Part shown: positions 57,901 to 64,000 of the stretch, piece after piece
How positions within the stretch are numbered: position 1 is the first letter of the stretch
How the letters are laid out: each line of letters opens with the position of its first letter
DNA from: Amaranthus tricolor
Taxonomy: Eukaryota; Streptophyta; Magnoliopsida; Caryophyllales; Amaranthaceae
Direction: 5' to 3'
Assembly: GCF_026212465.1 (NCBI RefSeq)
Contig: NC_080058.1
Coordinates: 17,949,391 to 18,013,390, forward strand
DNA length: 64,000 bases
Program-made: the position numbers and the translations under genes
The notes under the pieces: generated by a model
The model's input: only the letters and a program-made list of their open reading frames with translations
What the model was told of the DNA's origin: nothing
The model's database searches: none

Positions 57901-58453
57901 CCAACCCCTATATTTATATTTTACTTACCTATTCTAACTGTAAAATATTCATTCAAGACATGAAATGTCTATTCCAATTCAAGCTTCAAAATGACAACTT
58001 TAAAATTATAGACTGAACTTGTAAATAGTCGCGCGTATGCGGCCGCCTCACACGAAATTTGTTGTTTAATTTAGGGTTATAAGTTTTGACATCCTTTAAT
58101 ATGGATTATATATCCGATACACAGTAATAGACATACTGATGGTTAGATTAATAACAGTAGAAGTAATCAAATATTTGATTTTTTAAAAATCTGATCCGCA
58201 TCTGATATCTAATTTTAATACTCTCTTGCTGACAATCATTGTCCCATTTCGTTTTGGCATGTTTGCCGATACATTTTTTCAATTATAAATATCACTAATT
58301 GTGCTTGAGTAAATATTATGACAAGCTGATATTAATAAAATTTAAATTAGAACGAATCAAACAATTTGACTATGTTTTAACCTAAAGATTAAGAATAAAA
58401 CACAAAGAGTCCTCAACAACTAGTATTTAAAAATTAAATTGAACAATTATAAT
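54975..58453. other. Spacer, no gene; candidate former upstream DNA of ASF1
   Basis: 55440-55600 ends with ggtgtgtagccctagtag, a hAT-like terminus (TAGGGCTACACACC on the other strand) with repeated accagac/ggtctg phrases. 55600-58453 is AT-rich and holds no recognisable coding sequence or RNA gene. Under the inversion model (see findings) this flank originally adjoined the Tat-like element on its 5' side. Confidence 0.4.
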
Positions 58454-58772
58454 TGTTATGGGTAACATATTTATTTATTTATTTATTCATTTATTTAAAA
58501 TTAATCCCATAAAATTACTTGTATATCCCGTTGATTTTTAGTTTCGTTGACCTTGACTCTTTAATGACCTTGACTTACGATCAAAGGACTTATATGACTT
58601 TTTAGCCTTTGTTGAACCACCAAGAAAAACCACCAGTAACCCTAATTGCTGGTCCAACTACACTGACCCCCATTATGTTCTATGACAGCCAGGATCTCCC
58701 TTAAATAACTACCCACCATACTCTATTGTTCCACATGGTGGCCATGATATCTTCATTTATCATTTTAAATAC
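58454..58772 (+). mobile_element. 5' LTR of the Tat-like element, outer part, inverted
   Basis: It starts TGTTATGGGTAACA and matches the reverse complement of 29570-29880. It ends in GTATT (minus strand, 58772-58768), exactly where the copy at 46815 stopped. With 46449-46815 it reconstitutes one full LTR. Confidence 0.85.
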
Positions 58773-60215
58773 TGATAACAGGGTTTTTGGTGTCGTGTGC
58801 TAAAAGTCCTGTTACGCAAACAAAATTTGTAACACCGTAGATACTACACAAGTATAGTGGAAGTAGGGGGTCGAACCGTAAGGACAAGGTAAAGCTAAAC
58901 TCTAGGTCTTAACATAGAGGTTTTTAAGGGTTTGGTGAAAAGGACTAAAATATGACTAAGGTGATCAATAAAGATTAAAGTAAATGTAAATCAGAGGAGA
59001 AGGGACGGAAGTGATTGGTTCCATCCTAGAGGAGTAACCCTAATGTTCATGCTCTAGAGCCTGGAGTCGTGAAACTTTAATCAGCAAAGGGATTCGAACA
59101 ATGAGAGGAAGTTGGTGGCTCTTTGACCACATGAACGACCTATAATCGCCGTATGTCTCTATAGGAGCTGCAGGACGAGATTCAAGTGGAATCACTAAGT
59201 TGATTGAAGAGACTTAGACTCAACCCTAACTCATAAACTTCCAACTCTAGGGCTTCACTAATTAAACCCTAAGAGAACTACTCACACATTGCATTGTAGA
59301 TGAAGAACTAAGAGTAATGACTAATGAAAACAAGTGTCTAAACATGTTGAACTTGAATGTAGATAATGATTAGAAAAAGGAGTACAACTAATGAAAGCAA
59401 TAAAAGTAACTAAAGAACAAAAACAAACCTATACTAGATGTTTAAAAGAATCTCAACAACAAATACTACTAGAATAAGAAAATCATTAAGACCAATAAAT
59501 TTTGAAGCAATCAATGAGCATTAAATGAACATGAAGAGTAATAAAGGAATAAACACTCACAAACATAAATGATATCTCAATAGTTGTAGAAAGTAGAATC
59601 CATAGTTGTGCTAGAAAGATATACCAAAAAATTTCATGTTTGATTAAAGATATTAATGTAAAGCAAGTTAAACTAAGCTAGGGTTTGATGAACAAAATAA
59701 AGCATAAAACAAGAGAAATCTACCCTAGAAATGTTTTAGGGTTAATGGAATAGTGTCTAGGGGTTTCTATAGAAATTGGGTATATACCCTCTAAAACCAA
59801 GGTGCTTCGAAATCCCGAAATTGGCCTCCAACACTTGATCGAAAAGAAAACTACACGCGCAAAAATATACCCATTCGCCCGAATGTTGCAGTCCCTTCGC
59901 CCGAATGGATGCTCTTCGCCCGAAGCCTTCTCCGTTCGGCATAAACAGAAGATTCTGGAGTAAATGAGATTTTGGAGGCCATTTGCCCGAATGCAGTCTA
60001 TTCACCCGAATCTTCTTCATTCTCCATTTCCAGGAACTTTGGCCATGTTCAGCATTGAGTACTCGATCACCATTCGGCCAAATGGATGATATATTCGGCC
60101 TAATGGCCTTTGATTTTCCTCTTTGTGAACTGCTGCAGCTTCTACAAGCCTACGGACTTTACCGGGACTGCGGGATAGACTTGATTTGTCATGTTAAAGC
60201 TTCGAGATAGGTGTC
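58773..60215 (-). mobile_element. 3' LTR of Athila element 2, inverted, 5'-truncated
   Basis: On the minus strand it follows the 5' LTR (46816-48410) from gacacctatctcgaagc (60215) to the end CCCTGTTATCA (58773), lacking roughly the first 200 bp. Shared landmarks are the attcgcccgaat cluster (59870-60110), the TATA region ggtatataccc (59785) and the gttcgaccccctacttcc phrase (58865). Adjacent GTATT matches GTACT beside the 5' LTR. Confidence 0.85.
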
Positions 60216-61618
60216 ATGTTGAAGCTTGCATGTGTGTTCTTCAATGGTGATTGAGGTAACCCACAAACTATTCTATTTAAGTATTAATTGAATGTTTTAA
60301 AGTAGTTTAGTATTTGTGGATTCAATTTGGGTCTTTGATTCAAATTTAAGTATCAACTTAAATTTGAGATGAGTATATGAATTCAATTAGTAATTGGGAT
60401 GTTTTTAGCATTGATTAGTATTGATTGATTAGGTTATTTGGTTTCTAGTATAAAATTTAGTATTTTGGATATTGAAATTTCTGTTCAGAAACTGAGCGTT
60501 CTGTTTTGGCTATTTTCGGGTCAGTTGTGATTGTTTTTGAGTTGATACTTTGGTGTCTTCATAAGATTTGTAGAGCTCCGAGTCGCAGTTGCGTGGGCAC
60601 TTGAATCGCCCCAAAATGAGTTCATATGAGGGAGTTATGTCCAAAATACTAACAGGCTGTCATGAAAATCGACAATAAGCTTTCTGTTTTGCCATTTTCG
60701 GGTCAGTTCTGATTGTTTCTGGGTTTTAGTGTCTTCATAAGAATTGTAGAACTCTGAGTCATGGTCGCGTAGCCCTTGAATCGCCTCTATACGAGTTTGT
60801 ATGAAAAAGCTATGACCAAAATAGTAATAGGTGTCCTGAAATGGTACTAATACAAGATTTATAAAGTGGGATTAGAAGCTATGAAATAAATTGGGTATTC
60901 TTTTAATCAAATGTTTAAGGTTACTTTTTGGGTATTCGGGATTAATTTAGAGTTATTATTATTCTTTCTTTATTGATTGGTATTGTTGAGTTATGGTTCT
61001 TAATTGATTATTATGGGTGTTGGTTCAAGTATCAAATTTAGGAACATAAGTATCAATTGGGTATTTGATTAGTTGATATTATTTGGATAGGATATAAGTT
61101 GGATATTGAGATTTAAGATTAGTGTAAAATTAGTTAAACTCCATTGATAGTAACTCAAGTTCTTATATGTTGATGGTTGATGATGAATGGATTTATATTT
61201 TAAGGAATGATTGTTGATTTCAAAGAAAATCAAGTGAATTCTTGTTTTGTTTTATAATAAAATATTCGACATTGAAAAATCTTCGTTTTTGGGAATTGGC
61301 AACGGATATTTATATCCGGATTATTGTGAAATCCTATAGCTTGATAATAGGTAATGGTTATTCGGATCGGTCTTGAGCCCCCGATCCCGTTTCGTTTTTG
61401 CAAGAACCGTATTTTAGGTGATGATGATCACCCGTGTTATCTGGATTTAGATCAAGCCTCTTCCTGATGGTCCATATATTCCAACGTTTTAAACTGTTGT
61501 TACATTATTGTTTATAATGAGTTTTGAATAAATATGTTTGGTATATAAAGTTTTGTTTGTTTCGCAATGAAAGCATATGTTTCATTTGCAGTATTGTTTC
61601 GCTATTGACTTATAAAGT
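60216..61618 (+). mobile_element. LTR-like block Z, right part, inverted
   Basis: Non-coding. It contains a near-duplicate of about 180 bp (about 60490-60660 and 60661-60840) with cattttcgggtcagt, gtgtcttcataag, ttgtagagctccgagtc and cttgaatcgcc. This style is common in Del/Tekay-type gypsy LTRs, but I cannot prove the family. It ends with tattgacttataaagt (61603-61618), the reverse complement of the LINE target 16-mer. Confidence 0.45.
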
Positions 61619-62114
61619 CATCATCATCCAACCCTGTATATCCCGCTCATAGAAAAAATTATGGACAGGATCTAGGGAGGGAATGATGGCGGCAACTCAT
61701 ACCCATAAAGGAGAGCGCGGCCAAAGTAGTTCCCCGGCTCTAGAAAGATACGTAGATGAAGCTGTACGGGAAAGATAAAAAGGCCTATAAATAAAAAAAA
61801 ATAAAAAGAGTAGACCCACCCACAAAAAAAATAAAATGGGACAAAAACACTAAAAAAGAAACGAGAGGAGCAGGATGGCAAGAACACACAAAGGTAATCT
61901 ACAAGGACATTAGTAGTCTAAAACATGGATATGACGCCTCCAACTATCCCTATCCTTAATCAGGCCCTCGGAGAGATTTAACTCACGCAAGTCAACTTTT
62001 ATTTGTTTATCCCAAGTTCTCCCGGGTCTTCCTCGACTCTTCTTACCCTCTACTATAATGCTTTCTACTCTCCTCACAGGGGCAACGAGAGTCTTTCTCT
62101 ACACATGTCCAAAC
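61619..62114 (-). mobile_element. RTE LINE, 3' part, inverted
   Basis: On the minus strand from 62114 the frame continues the RWFG motif: after FGHV-like sequence, TLVAPVRRVESIIVEGKKSR, GRPRRTWDKQIKVDLREL and DSWRRHIHVLDY, a stop at about 61912, then a 3' UTR and a tail gttggatgatgatg (61632-61619). These are the standard C-terminal motifs of plant RTE reverse transcriptases. It joins the part that ends at 52509. Confidence 0.88.
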
Positions 62115-62574
62115 TAGGGATGGCAATGCGTATTGGACCTGACCCGGATCCGTGGATCCGTATCTGTTTTCACGGATCTGGATCTTTAAAAAATGGACCC
62201 TGCGGATCCGTTTAAATTTCACGGGTCCGGATCCGTATCTTAGAAAAATACCCAGACTTGGACCAACGGATCTGGAGGACCCGTTTTATTTTTTTATATA
62301 TTAATTTTAATTAATATATATAATATTCTAATTCTATGTTGAAATTAAATTCCCATACCATTCCTAGGCTCCCTGCGAGTGCACTGTGCAACTTTGCCTC
62401 CCACTCTCACACAAACCCTAATCCCCAAATCCCATTCCCAACTCCCACGGCCACGGGCACAACTCCTCCCTCCTCACAGGCGGCCTCCTCACAGCCACGA
62501 TCTTCTCCCCCCTTCTCACTGCCATAAGCGGCCGGTGGATTTGAGGGTAATTAAACCTTAATTTTGATTTTTGT

Positions 62575-63225
62575 CCTACAATTGTTTTGATTTATGTTTA
62601 GTAGTTTTTGATTTATATTGAGTTTAGTTGTTTTGATTTATGTTGGGTTTAGCTGTTTTGATTGAGTTATTTTTTATGTTGAGTAGTTTTTGATTTATTT
62701 GAGTTTAGTTGTTTTGATTTATGTTGAGTTTGGTTGTTTTGATTGAGTTATTTTTCATGCTGAGTATTTTTTGATTTATTTGAGTTTAGTGGTAGATTTA
62801 TGTTGAGTTTAGTTGTTTTGATTTATGTTGAGTTTAGTTGTTTTGATTGAGTAATTTTTATGTTGAGTAGTTTTTTATTTATTTGAGTTTAGTGGTAGAT
62901 TTATGTTGAGTTTAGTTGGTTTGATTGGGTTACTTTTATGTTGAGTAGTTTTTGATTTATTTGAGTTTAGTCGTTTTGATTTATGTTGAGTTTGATTGTT
63001 TTGATTGAGTTATTTTTATGTTGAGTATTTTTTGATTGGTAGATTTATGTTGAGTTTAGTTGTTTTGATTTATGTTAAGTTTAGTTGTTTTGATTGAGTT
63101 ATTTTTTATGTTGAGTATTTTTTGATTTATTTGAGTTTGGTGGTAGATTTATGTTGAGTTTAGTTGTTTTGATTTATGTTAAGTTCAGTGGTAATTTTTG
63201 ATTTATGTTGAGTTGTTGATTTATT
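62575..63225 (+). repeat. Minisatellite of ATGTTGAGTTTAGTTGTTTTGATT units
   Basis: Alternating phrases gttttgatttatgttgag, tttagttgttttgattgag, ttattttttatgttgag and tagtttttgatttatttgag are repeated some ten times in variable order. They lie between the GC-rich leader and the transposase exon of the hAT element. Confidence 0.85.
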
Positions 63226-63306
63226 TTGTTTTTATCACATTAGATCCAATATTCCAATTGATGACTAGTAATTAGTAAATTTATCACAGTGTATTGTTGA
63301 GTAAAT

Positions 63307-63980
63307 GGATAATCAAAATGATGGTGGTTCTAGTCAATCTACTAAGGATCATAGTCAAGAATCATATGGGGAATTTGAGGGTAATGTTGATGTTGAGATT
63401 GAGAATGAATCTACAGAACAAAGTAGTGCAAATGGCAGAAATTAACTTCAAAAGCATGGACTTATTTTGACCTTGTATTTGTGAATGGTGTACAAATGGC
63501 AAAATGTAAGACTTGTAAGAAAACACTTTCTTACAAAGGGAGTAGTGGAACTTCACATGTTCTTAAACATGCTAAAAAAAACATGTTCAAGTAGACATTT
63601 AAACCTTACAGCTAATCAATCACAATTAAAAGCCAAAGAAAGTCGTTTTTGATCAATAAGTATGAAGGAAAGAATTGATGAAAATGGTGATAATGCATGA
63701 GTATCCTTTTTCAATGGTTGACCACATTGGTTTTAGAAACTTTGTGAGGAGTTTAAATGACAACTTTAAGATGATTTCGAGAAACACATTGAAAAATGAT
63801 GTGATAAACATGTACAATACCGAGAGGAGCTCTCTTAAAGTCTTGCTGGAGCATAATGTGGGTAGAATTGCAATAACAACTGACATGTGGACTGCCTCTA
63901 CTCAAGAAAAGGGGTATATGGCTGTGATGTCACATTTCATCGATGAAGAATGGGTTTTACATAATAGAACTTTAAGGTAA
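63307..63980 (+). pseudogene. hAT transposase N-terminus with BED zinc finger
   Basis: ATG at 63307 opens MDNQNDGGSSQSTKDHSQES. Near 63446 one base appears to be missing, after which the BED finger reads LTSKAWTYFDLVFVNGVQMA, KCKTCKKTLSYKG and SGTSHVLKHAKK, with its Cys and His ligands. An extra A in the A-run near 63580 shifts the frame again. 63675-63976 is open: MHEYPFSMVDHIGFRNFVRS, MISRNTLKNDVINMY and RIAITTDMWTASTQEKGYMA (first catalytic-core Asp), ending VLHNRTLR at a GTAATTTC donor-like site. This is the RICESLEEPER/DAYSLEEPER-like hAT group. The rest is beyond the window, and the C-terminus is at 53603-53100. Confidence 0.85.
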
Positions 63981-64000
63981 TTTCTTTTCCTTTCATTTAA

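Larger units (their letters stand above)
62115..64000 (+). mobile_element. hAT transposon, 5' part (runs off the right edge)
   Basis: The terminus TAGGGATGGCAATG at 62115 is followed by 150 bp rich in GGATCCG, as at 52510-52690. Then come a GC-rich leader (62340-62530), a minisatellite-like intron region (62575-63225) and the transposase N-terminus (63307 on). The flanking 8-mer at 62107-62114 is GTTTGGAC in reverse complement. It is the complementary half of 52510-53603. Confidence 0.87.

Noticed and set aside
55600..58453. Small ORFs of 69-76 codons
   Set aside because: AT-rich random frames without motifs, homologous neighbours or plausible splice structure.
52510..62290. GGATCC-rich stretches at 52.5 and 62.1 kb as two independent satellites
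   Set aside because: Both are the ends of one hAT transposon, with matching termini, an 8-bp TSD and complementary coding halves.

Overview
The window is nuclear DNA of a flowering plant, probably a eudicot. It is AT-rich, with spliced genes and plant-type transposons of nearly every major class (CACTA, hAT, Mutator-type MITEs, Ty1/copia, three Ty3/gypsy types, RTE-type LINE). I cannot name the species. Only one ordinary host gene is recognisable: a histone H3-H4 chaperone ASF1 on the minus strand (coding 28048 to 23505, three coding exons plus a 5' UTR intron, 192 residues, intact). Everything else is mobile-element sequence or unassigned AT-rich spacer.

Layout. 1-2484: 5' half of a CACTA transposon on the minus strand. 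3392-3922: a MITE. 4340-18992: a decayed Athila-type gypsy element (gag, pol, third ORF, 3' LTR). Its third ORF is split by a second MITE (10747-11265), and its 3' LTR appears to be split by a truncated copia element (12599-18073). 19069-20516: a copia solo LTR with a perfect target duplication. 23505-29040: ASF1, whose large first coding-region intron holds a small LTR element (24765-26191).

29239-46815: a gag-only, Tat/Retand-like gypsy element on the minus strand, whose 3' LTR begins about 200 bp from the ASF1 promoter region. It carries a GAGTCCGACTT repeat field and an antisense ORF. A nearly intact, recent copia element (33350-43907, TSD TATAG) and a copia solo LTR (44016-45594) sit in its gag. 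Its 5' LTR is split by a second Athila element.

The main structural result lies between 46.4 and 64 kb. Four elements are each cut in two, with the second half in inverted orientation further right: the Tat 5' LTR (46449-46815 / 58454-58772), the Athila element (46816-48822 / 58773-60215), an RTE LINE (49400-52509 / 61619-62114) and a hAT transposon (52510-53603 / 62115-64000). The target-site duplications still match across the halves when read in opposite orientation: GTACT/GTATT for Athila, an exact 16-mer for the LINE, and 7 of 8 bases for the hAT. One nested-insertion history (Tat, then Athila, then an unassigned LTR-like block, then LINE, then hAT), followed by one inversion with a breakpoint inside the hAT, explains all of it. 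It predicts that 53.6-58.45 kb originally lay just upstream of ASF1.

ASF1 is the only gene expected to serve the host. The transposons interact only by nesting and by possible effects on ASF1 expression. Coordinates of repeats and splice sites were read by eye; no alignment or database search was run.
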